A stretch of 64,000 nucleotides of DNA from Pyrus communis (GCF_963583255.1 NC_084817.1:4937043-5001042), one strand, 5' to 3'. Positions 9,930 to 22,029 are shown, counted from the stretch's first letter. Numbers and translations are program-made. The notes: generated from the letters alone by a model not told the origin.

Positions 9930-10316
9930 GGGGCTAAACACCTTTTGAATAATCTTTAATATGTGAAGTGTGCCTTTCCTTGTAGCCCACTATGGCAGTG
10001 TGGTGTAATGTAATGGGCAGATGGGGGAGTACAAGAAACTCTAACAACCCCACAAATTTTATTTTTCTATTTTATACGAGCAATATTGAGAAAGAGAAAA
10101 TTAGACTTGAGAATTTGAATACAGAGTAAATACCTTTAACCAACTGAACTATTGTTCTCTTGCATAAACTCCATGACATTTTGTTTTGCTCTTCATTTTG
10201 TTTCGTGGGTAAGTGCTCTATGATTTGAATTGTAAATCCAAGTTAAAAAGTCACAACATTAAAGTTGGAACGAAAGATGCGAAATCATAAAAACAATATT
10301 TCACATTTGAAAGGTT
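9930..10316. other. spacer before the solo LTR
   Basis: AT-rich DNA shared with 56321-56715 and, as an older internal paralog, with about 61057-61290. No gene seen. Confidence 0.6.
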
Positions 10317-10321
10317 CTAAC

Positions 10322-12691
10322 TGTTACACCCCACCCTCGATTTTAAAAAAATAGTTTTGGGTTTTTAGTTAAAAATGGTTTTCGGGTCTTAATTGGTGAG
10401 CCCAAAAGGCCCACCCCCTGATTTGTGTACCCCGGCCTCTCTCTCTTCTCTCCCAGTTCTCTCTTCTCCCTCACTCTCTCTTCTTTTTCTCTTTTTCCCC
10501 GAGCCCCATTTCTGTACTCTCTCATTCTCCCCGTGAACCAACCCATACACCCTCACTTCCACACCACATCAACGAAGACAACACCACCCCACCAGACCAC
10601 CCCATGTCGATCCCAGCTACTGCCGTCAAGCCAAGAAGCTCCAGCGAGGAACTGTGGCTTTCCCCGGCGAAGACCTTGCCAATTTTAGTGAAGGTAACAT
10701 TCCAAAACCTTTTAAAACCTATTAAATCGTGTTTTAGAAGTAACTTAGTTTGTCTTTGAAGTGGGTTGGCGTATTTGAACGCAGAAAATGAACTCGGATC
10801 ACTTCCCTGGATTCCGGCGAGAAACCTGTCACTTTCAAGCCAATTTTCAGCCAAACCATGGCGAGTTGGCCGGCATGCAATATATCACTCTCTTTGTCTC
10901 GCTGAGTACTACAACTTTCCTTGTTGTTTCACCCAATTTCGTTGAGTATTGAAAACGTTATATCCATTTGAATCTTACTCAGTTTTCGACGACCTCCACG
11001 GCTTTCGAGGCATTTTTCGGACAAACCACGGTGAGTTAGACGTCGTGCGAGGTACCACTCTCTTTATCTCGTCAAGAACTATGATTTCCGTTTTTGAATT
11101 ACTCGATTTCATTGAATATTGACAAAGTTATAAACGTTTAAAATTTGTTTAAAATTCCGGTCGAAATCCAGCCTTCTTCTTCGCTCGAATCCGACGACCC
11201 ACAGTCCAGTAAACCTAGGCCCTTTGGGCCATTTAGAACTCGGGCTTTAGGCCCGTTAAACCCAACCCCCTTTTCTTTTTATTTATTTATTTTCCTAAAA
11301 CCCAAAAGGCCTTGGGCCATCTTGGTTAGGGCCTTAGGCCCGTTCCTTCTAAAACCCAAAACCCAAACCTTTTTTAATTATTAAAGCCCAAAGCCCTTTG
11401 AGGCCAAAACCCTAGGCCCAATCCATGTCCCTTTAACCTTCTACCCCAAGCCTTTGGCCCGGCCTACCAAGCCTAGCAGCAAGCCCAGCCCAACCTGGTG
11501 GAATATTCTTTAAAATAATCTTATGTTGACTTTTTGGAAATTTAACTAGGACCCTTCCTAGGGTTATTCGACGTCCTGAATCCATTTATGAAGTCTGTTT
11601 TCCCAAATTCAATCATTTGAGCATAGTTTTATTAATTGTACCCTTTACGTGCTTAGATGCAATTAATAACGGCGATTCCGTTATTCCTTTTGGCACGGCT
11701 TTGCACTATCGGTGTACGGTGAGCGGACTCCTTCTAAAATGCATATTTTACTATTAGAAATGCATACATGAAAAGCATGATTTAATGATTACGTTTTATG
11801 AGATAATATGCTTACTTAGGCTATTTTGAATTATTACTATTTTTCTTATAACCCGTGTTCTTTATAGAATATCTGATGAATGGCGATGTAATATTTAGAA
11901 CATGTTTAGAACACTCTTTTATAGTATAGATGATAGATGACTTTATACTATGAAGTTACTTTTCAAATACATGTATGTTCAATGGTTTTGTACTTACCTA
12001 GTGGTCCCTATTCTGCTACGGGGCGAGGGATAGATTCCGTCACAGGCGAGGTTACGGTGTTGGCATAGGGTCTGAAGGTGATTTTCCTCTGGCAATTGGC
12101 ATAAAGATGGGTAGCTGGCACAGGGCCTGAAGGTGATTTTCCTCTGGTAATTGGCACAGGGATGGGGAGTTGACATGGGGTTTGGAGTGAGATTAGACAT
12201 TCACTAGCAATTACGATATATACGAGATATATTTTGAGACATTGCACAACATGCTAGGTTTCGGAAAACCTATTTTTATCATGATATATGTGTTTTCATA
12301 AAAACTGGGGGTTAATATGTTGATAACTGTTTTATTATATCTATATCAACTTGGTCCACTCATGTTTGTTTTGCGCCCCCTTCAGGACTAGAATCGAGGC
12401 ATACAATCCTGGTATCAAGGCACTTCCACAGCGGCATGTTCGAATCCTCTTGGTGTAAGACTCATTTTTTCATTCATTCAATTTTTATATAAATTCTTTT
12501 AGTGTTCTAGATTAGATGTGTGCTCTAAACACATTCCTGAAATGCATATTCATTATATTTTAAATTTATAAGTCTTATTTATTTCTTGTTCTCATCATTT
12601 ACATTCAATAAATGGCTTTCGTCACCCTCAAGTGTCGGTCAGCACGTACCTATCCTGGTATTCGAAAAATATCGGAATCAGGGACGTGTCG
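10322..12691 (+). mobile_element. solo LTR, probably Ty3/Gypsy, 2.37 kb
   Basis: It begins TGTTACACCCCACC and ends GGGACGTGTCG; the unit C copy at 56721-59041 ends GTGTCA, so the usual CA end was mutated here. A 5-base duplication CTAAC flanks it (10317-10321 and 12692-12696). Neither primer site, polypurine tract nor retroviral frame is present. Inside are a pyrimidine-rich tract with many CTCTC units (10436-10500) and repeated 'aggccc' words. The ends resemble Gypsy LTRs of the TGTTAC...GGGGCGTGTCA style. An unoccupied paralogous site is visible near 61290-61300. Confidence 0.65.
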
Positions 12692-12696
12692 CTAAC

Positions 12697-13862
12697 AATC
12701 TTTGTAGATATAGTAACACTATAGTCCGACAATATTCCTCTATATTAATTAAAAAAGCCCTCTGGTTTCTATCACCCATCCAATCCATCTGACTCATCAT
12801 CGCACCCATCCCACTAACTCACCATAAAAAAAAAAGAAAAAAAAAAAAAAGGCCCTCAAAACATCACAAGAATTTAAAAAGCCCTCTGGTCTCTATCACC
12901 CATCCAATCCATCTGACTCATCATCACACTCATCATCACACTCATCATCACACTCATCCCACTAACTCACCATTGCAACCCTCCCACTAACTCATCATTG
13001 TCCCTTTAGTGAAAAAGTTACATATTTGATCAAAATCCGTAAAACGTTATGTCCATGTATATTTATCGGTTATTCCAAACCAAACTAAATTTGGTTCTTT
13101 CAAAATTTTTGCGGGTTCAACTAAAACTTAGCGTGCCAGAGTGCACATATAAGTAAACTACAAGAAAGACTCTGAAAAGAAGACATATACATATAAATAT
13201 GAAATATAGTAAGTGATTATAGCAACTTGAATCATTCCTATATATACATAGATGGCTTCCTAAAATGTCACAAAAATTTGAGTTTCTATGGCTACATTGG
13301 AACCGATCGTTCCTTTTTCGGAATACCCATTTAGAACCCTGAGAAGTTGACCAAAGTTTTAGGTCTAGGCATATAATTGCAGTTTCTTAATTTTGGAAAG
13401 TAATTTTTTTTTTTTTACTGTTGAATATATTATATTCGATCTTATCCGTTAAATTTGATGTTTTTATAAATTTAAAATTTAAAATAAGGACTGTTGGATC
13501 AATAACAATGCAGATAAATGCGGCTCGATCAAAAAGTAATAAAATGAATTGGGTTGAAGAAACAGTGTAATAAAATAAAAAGAAAAGAAAATAGTGTAAT
13601 AAAATAATATTTAATTTGATATACCGGTTGGAAAGCAAAATTTTGAAAGATGTCAAAATACCATATAGGCCGTCAAATTTAAATTTTATGTTTAAAATTT
13701 GACTTCTCATTTGGAGATGTTCTAAGAGCATCTTTAAAGAAGATGTCAAAACTACACCATAAGGATATAATAGACATCCGCTATCAAATCCATTTAATAT
13801 TTTTTTAATAAAATTCATGAAAATATAATAAATGTGGTTGTGTATTTTAAGAATTTGATTGG
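12697..13862. other. spacer with short simple repeats
   Basis: AT-rich DNA with an A-rich tract at 12827-12850, CATCATCACACT repeats at about 12918-12957 and a poly-T at 13407-13418. It is shared in part with 59047-59600 and 60530-60930. The short open frames on the minus strand are not conserved. No gene seen. Confidence 0.6.
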
Positions 13863-13881
13863 TTACCTATAAATGGACCTC

Positions 13882-14022
13882 ACAAAAATGCAATTGGAAT
13901 TGCACATGGATGGCCGACAATGTCTTCCGATCAAAATAATGCAATCGGAATTGCACATGGATGGCCGACAATGTCTTCCGATCAAAATAATGCAATCGGA
14001 ATTGCACATGGATGGCCGACAA
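13882..14022 (+). repeat. 51 bp tandem repeat, about 2.8 copies
   Basis: A 51 bp unit with 'aattgcacatggatggccg' and 'tgtcttccgatcaaaat' repeats nearly perfectly. Unit C has one unit (about 62505-62550), and single diverged units sit at 25640 and 59712. It lies just upstream of the presumed NLR leader, so the expansion may alter spacing of upstream elements. Long open frames through it are an artefact of a repeat period divisible by three. Confidence 0.8.
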
Positions 14023-14239
14023 CCCATCAAGCAGGGCCCCACTTCCCTCATCCTGTGCCCTTTTCCTTCCCTTCTGGCGAGTTTCCTTCCTTTGAATGGG
14101 TCGATAATGCATGTCAATCATGCGCGTTTCCATACCCTTTTTTACAGTTTCCACGCGTCCATCACCTATTTCCTTTTTTTTCGTTGTTGTACCGAAACTG
14201 CCCTCCAGCTGGATCTCCGGAATTGGGTTAATGGTTCTC

Positions 14240-14452
14240 TGTCCCACGCCTCACTTAATCTCTCGTTACTCTCTCTCATCCCTCACAACTCTCTGCCTCT
14301 CCTCCCATTTGTCCCCCCTCTGCAATTCTCCCTTCTCCCTCTCGGCAAAACCTACCGTATCACCTCCAAACACCACCCAAACTCACCCAAAAATCAACGG
14401 GGTCAAGGCGGTGGAGAAGTGGGTTAATGGTTCTGTGTTCTTCTTGATAATT
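14240..14452 (+). other. candidate leader exon 1 of NLR1
   Basis: A pyrimidine-rich, CA-rich tract typical of plant 5' UTRs, ending at a donor GTATGT at 14453. Unit C has the same tract and donor (62760-63002, donor at 63003), upstream of where the next receptor should lie. No transcript evidence is available, and the start of the exon is a guess. Confidence 0.3.
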
Positions 14453-15289
14453 GTATGTGTTTATGCCCTCATGATATTATGAGATGTCATGGGATTGTTT
14501 GTGATCGGTTTAAATACATCGCAATAAGGATAATAGTTCATATTTTTTATGAATGCTTAAAATTCTTTCAAATTTTCTATAATTTCTCAACTTTTTCAAT
14601 TCTTTAAAATCAATTTCTCAATTTGTAATTGAATACACTTAGAAAGTAAAAATTTTATTAAAATCCTAATTGGATGCAATCGGATTTTAAGAATTTTATT
14701 AACCTATCATAAAATCATGATCGAATATGTTGAATTTTATACAATTACTTTAAATTTTAATTGAACACCCTTAAATTACATATTTGATTGTGCTCTAATC
14801 AAGATAATCTAATGTGAAGAATGAAGCAAAATCCGTTGAAAAAAATGTTCTCAAATTCGATTTTTTCCTCAATGGTTTCAATTAATTAATATTTTCCGTT
14901 AATAGTTACCAATCTATTTGTCCTGAGATATTTCAACTTTTCTGATACAGATTTACCAATATAATTTTATCAACTTTTTTATAATTCTTAACTCACTTGA
15001 TGATTAAGTTGTTTAGAAGTGTTTTCACCATGTTTTTATAAAAAAAAATTTCAAATTTTAAATTTTAATTCATCTAATCTGACGACGGAAAAATTATAAA
15101 GATATTTGAGAAGTAAAAGAATTTTCATGTTAAGTATATGATTGTGTTGTTCCACCATGATTAGTTTTATTAAATAAGATATATATTTAATCTGCTTTAA
15201 TTTGTATTTAATAGTAATAATTGTTTTGATAAATGTGAATATATTGTCTGCATGCTTAATAACAAATTATTTGCATTTTTTGGTGCCAG
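14453..15289 (+). other. AT-rich intron-like segment in NLR1 leader
   Basis: From the GTATGT donor to an acceptor 'ggtgccag' at 15282-15289. It is strongly AT-rich, as plant introns are, with no open frame. Unit C carries an extra 166 bases at 63103-63268 between two copies of TTTATGA. Confidence 0.35.
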
Positions 15290-15432
15290 CTATTCTCAAC
15301 TCCATTGGTAGTGACACACAAGAACCCTGAAGCAAATTATTCCCTCCATAGTGCTCAAGTCGATGACAGCTGGCATGCTAATGCTATTTCCCAACAAAAC
15401 ATTATTTAAACTATTTTTTTAAGATAAACAAG
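15290..15432 (+). other. candidate leader exon 2 of NLR1
   Basis: Bounded by an AG acceptor at 15288-15289 and a donor CAAG|GTGATT at 15433. Unit B has the matching block at 26595-26777, with the same splice sites and about 40 extra bases inside. The reading frame is not conserved, so I treat it as non-coding leader. Confidence 0.35.
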
Positions 15433-16219
15433 GTGATTGTTAGTGTTGTAGTGTAACACCAATTTGGGAATTTCATTTTTTTTCTCCTTCTTTGATTTTA
15501 TTTTTTCATTCATCATTCCTTTCATCAGATATGCTTTTCAGCGTTATTACAGGATTCAGTTTTTTTGGAATTCATGGATAATTTTTATTTATTTTTAAAA
15601 GGACCTATTTTGAAGGTTGGAAAGATTTACTGAGACATTTCAGTTTCTTCCTAGCCACAGTTAAGCAACACAGTCAAACAGACTCACTAGCTATATTTCT
15701 GCAATATATTTCACACTTTTTAGTTTTCTTAGCTCAGTGAATATGTTATTTACTGCATTCTTTGCCTTTTTTTCTTTTGAAAAAAATTGTTTTCTTATGA
15801 ATTAATAATAAATAAAAATCTGAGAACACAATTTTTGGAAAGAACAGTGTAAGTATACAACCGATATTATTAATTGTATGTAAAAATTGATTAAAAAAAC
15901 TATGAATGTATCAATACATTATATGAGTCACCAACTTTTACCAAATCAATAACTTACAACTAAGAATGTGAGTAAATTTTGGTATAAGTGTTATACAAGT
16001 GTTGTTTTATAAAAATTGTACGCAAGTCTATTCTGCTCAAGATTATAACATGAAAAACACATTTGTGGAGTTTGTTTTGTTTAAATTTGGGAGTTTTGTG
16101 ATTTTGAGATTTATAAATATCATAATTTTAATATGTGAATTTTTTAATTCAGATTATTTTATACATTCTGATGAGAGAGTGAGTTGAAATAGTGATTTGT
16201 TTTTTTTCATTGTATATAG
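15433..16219 (+). other. intron-like segment in NLR1 leader
   Basis: AT-rich DNA between the candidate leader exons 2 and 3, shared with unit B (26778-27562). No gene or transposon end was recognised. Confidence 0.35.
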
Positions 16220-16432
16220 GCAGAAGTTGGTTCATGGTTGAATTAACAGTTATATATTTTCCAATTCCATGTTTGTAGATAATAACGATGCACTTGCACT
16301 TATACAACGTTCTCTATCTAGCTAAGAATGTTGGTAGTGGTGAAGTCCTGCTGAATTGCTAAAAAAAGGTCCTCTCCAATTGGTTTGAACTAAACTCCAG
16401 TCCCAAAACAAAACCAAAAAAAAAACCACTAG
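16220..16432 (+). other. candidate leader exon 3 of NLR1
   Basis: Starts after 'tgtatatag' and ends before GTAACC at 16433. Unit B has the same block at 27563-27751 with donor GTAAGC. It contains several stop codons in all frames, so it cannot be coding throughout. The conserved splice signals are the only support. Confidence 0.3.
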
Positions 16433-16919
16433 GTAACCACACTATCCTTATTTTCTTTGTAGTATAATTATGTTGTCATATAAAATTGCTTCATGTGTTT
16501 CAATATTTTTCTTTCCTTGCCTAGGGTGCTTCCTTAACAATCAACAAATACTGGACAAAAGTTTTTAGCGTTGAAGCAAATTTTTTTTGCTTGTTTTGGC
16601 ATACTCTTTGTATCTTCGAAATACGACCTCTCTTACAATTTTTAATCCTGTAGCAACGCGTGGGCAAAACTTTTTAATCCATCCTAAGTACCAGTTTTAC
16701 ATACGGTTTAGGGTCGGTTTGATAATCACTTCATTTAGCTTTAGGATATACATGTTAAATTAGAAGAAGAAGATAAAACTTAATGCTTTTAGATTTCTTA
16801 GTTCCTTTTGCTTTTAGACAGTAAATTGCAATTTTATCCAGAAGAACTTTGCAAGAAAAAAAAAAGAAATTATTACGTTCACTCTCTTCTTACTTTATTA
16901 GCTTATTCTCAATTTACAG

Positions 16920-17000
16920 AACAACCGATTTGTATTGATGCTCCAAGGAACGTATATATTGAAGAGCAACTCACTTCATCCATAACCAACAGAGATAAGG
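16920..17000 (+). other. candidate leader exon 4 of NLR1 (81 nt)
   Basis: Starts after 'caatttacag' and ends AAGG before the donor GTACGT at 17001. The unit B counterpart (28281-28361) is also exactly 81 bases with the same acceptor and donor. This is the best supported of the leader blocks. Confidence 0.4.
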
Positions 17001-18650
17001 GTACGTTCTTTAATTATAACCATATTTGATTTGAGTTTTGCATCTTGGATCTCATGTATGGTAATTTGGTGGTTGTCTTCATATTTGATTTGATTTAGGG
17101 GCTTTTCACATGTAATTAGGCCCTTAATAATAGAGAAAAATGCTCCGGATTCAATAGTTTGTAGAATCGATTTACTTTATAACAATAAAGAAATTTTACA
17201 AATAAGAATAAATTGAAGCATGACAAGTCGATAGATAAGGGCGTCGGAATCGGGATGTGGGCGAGTGTAGATTATAATTTAGGGTTTAGGACTCGGCCTT
17301 TGGACGGAGTCCTAAACTCATTATCGCTTAACCCTAGGTCATAAAAATTAACCCTATGCTTTTTATAAATAAAAAAAAAAAAAAAAAAAAAAAAAACAAA
17401 CAACAACAACAACAATCGTGAGTTTTTTTGGTAAACAGTGGGGCATTTGGTTTGCTTCTAAATCTGGTGCCATGCAGGCTTGTACTTTTTAGTCAATGTA
17501 TTGATTATTTATCGTGTTTATGTTAAATCTGCAATAGTTCAGTGTACATACGTGATATAATCTTGAAAAAGAATGAAGAAAATCATAGAAATATAGAGAT
17601 GAAATGCTTGAGCTAATAGTAGCAGCTCAGCATCCTTCATGCATTCATATCTCTTCTCCTTCACTACCAAACAAAGACAATTACTCTGAGCCCTTCAGTC
17701 TAAAAAACTAATTTGGTGCATACACTTGTCTACTGAAACCAAGTCCACACCTAGTTCACCAACAACAAAGTAACACTAGCAGCTACATAACACTAGTCTT
17801 ACGGAATTCAAGCAATCAACCACAAACAAATTTCTTGTGTTCCAAGTTGTAGGATCAAAACCAAATCTCATTTAGCTCCCCGTTCATTGGTTGTTTTTAG
17901 CTTTCAGGGAATTATTTAAATAATGGAATATAAAATTGACTTTTTGTCAAGCCCTGCTTTAATTGAAATCCAAATAATAGGGAGAAAAGTGGAGGGTGTT
18001 GTAAAATTTTAGATATAATTATATGTATTATTATTGTGGCTATTTGATGATGAAGATGTTTCTTGGTTGGTTGGAATTGAAGCAAGGCCATTAGACATAT
18101 AACCTTTCAAAGGAATTTGGAATTGGGTTATTTATCTTTCATAAAATGATGTATGTCGATTGGAAGTTTTTAAACAAATAAATGTGTTCTTTTTACAAAT
18201 CTGAAAACACAAATGGAAAATCAATTTAAACAAACTGACATGACCTTATAAGAACGGTAAGCGTTCTTACCGGTTGTCCATCAGATTTCTTAGAATCCGA
18301 CATGATTATTCAAGAAAATGTGAGAGAGTACTATGATGTCTATACAAGTATAGGTACAAATGTATCCCACACTAGTTTCGGTATGAATGTATCCCACACA
18401 ATGTAATAAATATTCGAAATTACAATTAAATGCCAAGAAACTAGAGTTAGTTTCTAATTTTAGACAATGTTTTATTCAAAAAGTAATCTTTTTCCAGAAG
18501 TGGAATAGAATTTTCTGTTTTTCATAATACACTTTGAAATGTAATGTGTTTATTTATAAGTTGTTGAAGGATCATAACTCATAAGTCAATTAGAAAAGAA
18601 AAGTATTTCTTGAGATCCCTTTCTTCTAATTTAATTTGTATTCATCAGCA
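17001..18650 (+). other. last leader intron of NLR1 (candidate)
   Basis: From GTACGT at 17001 to the acceptor 'ttcatcagcag' at 18640-18650, four bases before the NLR1 start codon. It holds a 28-base poly-A at about 17371-17398 followed by CAA repeats, and a short hairpin at 17285-17316. Unit B lacks about 17062-17440, probably through deletion between two ATTTGGT words. Confidence 0.35.
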
Positions 18651-18653
18651 GGC

Positions 18654-21600
18654 ATGGAGATTGTCAGTCTAATTGTCGGAATAGTTGACAAGTATGCAGT
18701 TGAACCAGCTAGACGCCAAGTGGGTTACCTAACTCACTGCAAAAGCAAACTTGAGAAACTACAGACTCAAGTGAACGAATTAAGTGACGCTAGAGAGGGG
18801 CTAGCGCTCGAGGTTGTTCGAGCTGAAGAAAAAGGTGAAAAAATCCGAACTGAAGTCCAGAAATGGCAGAAAGACGCGGATGTGATCACCGAGAAGGCGA
18901 ACGAATTACGGAAGCCTGATATGCAAGCAAAGATGAGCTGTCTCCGTGGGGTTTGTCCAAACCCAGTGCACCGTTACAAGCTAGGCAGGAGATCAACAAA
19001 GTTGGAGCAGGTGGTTGTTAACCTCTACGCAAAAAAAGATTTCGCTAGCATTTCATACAATGTCCGCCCACAAGATGTATCCGTGGTATCTGACAACCAT
19101 TATGAGGCATTTGATTCGAGGAATTTAACTATCAAGAAGATCATGGATGAACTGAGAATTCCTAATACCGACCTGATTTTGGTGTATGGTATTGGAGGCG
19201 TGGGGAAGACCACACTGGTTGAACAAGTCCTTAGGCAAGCTGTAAAAGAAAAGTTATTTGCTGATGCGGTTATGGTAAGAAGTGTGCAAAATCCGGACCT
19301 TGAAGGAATTCAAAAAGAAATTGCCAGAAAGTTGGGTATGGAAGTTCAAGAAAGCGAAACTCTGTCAGTAAGAGCACCTCATCTAAGTGACAGGGTAAAA
19401 GACAAGAAAGTTCTTGTAATTTTAGACAACATTTGGGAAAGCATTGACTTGGAGGCGGTAGGACTTCCTTTTCTGCCGAATTGTAGAATACTTTTGACAT
19501 CCAGAACTCGAAAACTGCTATCCTCAGACAAGCGGTTCCAAAAATACTTTGAGCTTCAAGTTTTAAACCAGAATGAAGCTTGGCGTCTATTTGAGACGAA
19601 AGCAGGTGATGTTGTTAAAAATCCCGACATTCGAACTGTGGCAACCGATGTCGCCAAAAAATGCGGAGGTTTGCCACTTTTGGTTGTCACAGTCGCAAGC
19701 TCTTTAAGAAATAGAAATACTTTACCACTATGGAAGAATGCCTTCAGTCGCCTAAAAGTGTTTGACAACGAAGACCCAGCCGAACAAGAAGCATACTCGA
19801 CTTTAGAGTGGAGTTACAATCAATTGGATGATCCAAAGCTGAAGCGACTATTCTTGATCTGTGGAATTATGGTAAATCGTACGGTATACGCTCATCTGAC
19901 AGACTTGTTGAAATATACAATTGGTTTGGGTTTGTTTAAGAACTTCGATTCAGTGGAGGACGCACAATATGCATTGTACGCGTGGATTGAAGAGCTTAAA
20001 GATTCTGGTCTGTTACTCGACACCGAGGACAATACATCAATCACAATGCATGATTTGTTACGTGATGTTGCCATCTCGATTGCATCCAAAGGCCACCGTG
20101 CCTTACTAAGAGCACAACAAGATGTCTTGAAGGAATGGCCAAACAATAAGGATTTTTCTGAAAATTGCACAATGATCTCTTTGTCTTGCAAAAACATCCC
20201 TAGGCTTCCTGAAGTTTTGAAATGCCAACAACTGGAGTATTTTTTTTTGCACTTTAATGGTGACTTGCTTGAAATCCCAGGTAACTTCTTTGAGGAGATG
20301 AAAGAGCTTAAAGTTATGGATTTAACCGATGCGCGTATTTCGTCGCTGCCTCCATCTCTTCTGCTCCTAGAAAATCTTCGAACATTGTGTTTGGATGATT
20401 GCGTGTTGGGAGACATAACTCTAGTCGGACAACTATTGCAACTAGAAATTCTCAGCTTTATACAATCGAAGTTTGAAGAGTTGCCTGAAGAAATAGGGAA
20501 ATTGACTCGTCTTCGACTGCTGGATTTAAGCTGGTGCTCTAAACTCAAAGTGATTTCACCTAATGTTATATCACGTTTGACAAGTCTAGAAGACTTGAGA
20601 ATGAAAGACAGCTTCAACGGATGGGTGCCCGAAGGAGTAACCGGAGAAAGAAGTAATGCTAGCCTTTCAGAACTGAAGGACTTGCCTCGTTTAGCTACAT
20701 TAAGCATACATGTTCCACATGCTGGCAGTATTCCGAGGGACTTGTTCACTGACAAGTTAAAAAGATACCAAATATTAATCGGTGCTTCGTGGGTATGGTA
20801 CGATGCGAATGAAACCCTCAACACATTGAAGCTAAAGCTCCCAACTGGCTATGAATTGGACAATGGTCTAGAAATGTTGTTGAAGAGATCATGTGAAAAT
20901 TTGTATTTGGATGGGTCGGAGGGAGCTGATAATGTTGTGTACCACTTAGGTAGTGAAGATTTTCAACAACTCAAGCATCTCCATGTCCAAAACAATGCCC
21001 AATACACACATATCATTACTGAGGAGGTATGCCACTAGTGTCATTCTTTCCCATTTATGCCATTAGTACTTGTTTTTTTATTTTTATTTGAGCGATATAA
21101 TTTACAAAGAAAAATGATACAACCACCATAAAACTCCTAGATTTTGTGTGGCTAAATTTACATATATTTGATCATTTGAAGTGATTCGTTTTATCTAGTG
21201 CGTATTAAGAAATATTTGTTGGTATAATGTTTTTTATCTAAAGATACCATTTGACTAAATAATAACAATTAATGTGAATTCCCTTCTCTTAAAAATGGAA
21301 TGTACAAATACTGCAGGTTGTGTCGCAAAACTTAACAAGCTTGGTGGTGCGTGATTGTAATAGTTTAACTTTTGTGTTATCATCTTCCATGGCTAGAAAT
21401 CGTGTATCAATGGAAGAGATAGTGTCAACAAAAGAATATGGTGGTTCTACATTGAAGGATATAGGGTCATCTGCTATTCCCTTCCAGAATTTAACAACTT
21501 TGGAAGTAGTTGGTTGTTGCAACTTGAAATATTTAGCAACATATACGATAGCCAAAACTTTAAAGCGGCTAAGAACAATGAGGGTTGGGAGATGTGAAAG

Positions 21601-21868
21601 AATGACAGAAATAGGGGCAACGACATCAGATGGAGATGATGCAGGAAATGATGGTGAGATTTCTTTTTGCCAGTTGCAACGTTTGAGCCTTGGATCTCTA
21701 CCAAGTATGCAAGATTTCTTCTCTGGAAATTGCATTGTCAAATTTCCATCCTTGAAAAGTGCAAATATATACGAATGCCCTAAGTTGAAGATTAACAACT
21801 TTGAGTGGAAGAGCTCCCCAGAACTACAAGGAGTGCAGATAACAGAAGATAATTTGAGGTGGTGGTGA
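18654..21868 (+). CDS. CC-NBS-LRR immune receptor NLR1 (two exons, intact)
   Basis: Intracellular receptor of the CNL class (RPS2/RPS5/At4g27190-like), which senses pathogen effectors and triggers defence. Exon 1 is 18654-21026, intron 21027-21316 (GTATGC...CTGCAG, phase 0), exon 2 21317-21868; 974 residues. I chose ATG 18654 because an in-frame upstream start would be TTG and an AG acceptor lies just before. Residues 1-130 form a charged helical N-terminal domain. NB-ARC motifs follow: P-loop Gly-Gly-Val-Gly-Lys-Thr-Thr at 181-187, kinase-2 Val-Leu-Val-Ile-Leu-Asp-Asn-Ile-Trp at 253-261 (Trp marks the non-TIR class), Leu-Leu-Thr-Ser-Arg-Thr at 280-285, GLPL at 339-342, Met-His-Asp at 465-467. 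LRRs fill 500-974. No signal peptide or membrane segment is visible. All key residues are present. Which pathogen it recognises cannot be told. Confidence 0.9.
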
Positions 21869-22029
21869 GGATGAAGATGATGACTGTTGATGCAGATGAT
21901 GGTGTTGGTGAGGGTGACGATGTTAATGATGACGGAAGCTATGATGATTCTAACAAAGAGAGCGAAGGTGATGCAGATGTTGCTGATGGATCGTGGTGGT
22001 CGTGGCAAAACTACATTCAATACATATAA
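21869..22029 (+). other. out-of-frame acidic reading frame after NLR1 stop
   Basis: Right after the NLR1 TGA, a different frame starting at ATG 21870 stays open for about 50 codons. It is rich in Asp, Glu and Gly, ends Trp-Trp-Ser-Trp-Gln-Asn-Tyr-Ile-Gln-Tyr-Ile, and stops at TAA 22027-22029. All three copies in the window (1-187, here, 34329-34489) keep it open. It may be the lost C-terminus of the receptor, or simply 3' UTR. Confidence 0.45.

Noticed and set aside
12918..12957. CATCATCAC repeats as a coding His tract
   Set aside because: A short microsatellite outside any supported frame.
13882..14022. CRISPR-like regular repeats
   Set aside because: Units are directly adjacent without unique spacers, and the context is a plant nuclear genome.
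13873..14427. 184-codon plus-strand frame through the 51 bp repeats
   Set aside because: The repeat period is a multiple of three, which keeps a frame open artificially. The copy in unit C reads differently.
18636..18653. Upstream start for NLR1 at 18636
   Set aside because: The codon is TTG, not ATG, and a splice acceptor lies between it and the ATG at 18654.
19892..20824. 310-codon open frame on the minus strand within NLR1
   Set aside because: It is the antisense shadow of the NB-ARC/LRR exon. It has no known motif and is interrupted in the NLR2 copy.
21289..22020. 243-codon minus-strand frame, present in both NLR1 and NLR2
   Set aside because: It mirrors LRR exon 2 and the acidic tail. 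It is open in both copies because they are nearly identical, which is not evidence of selection.
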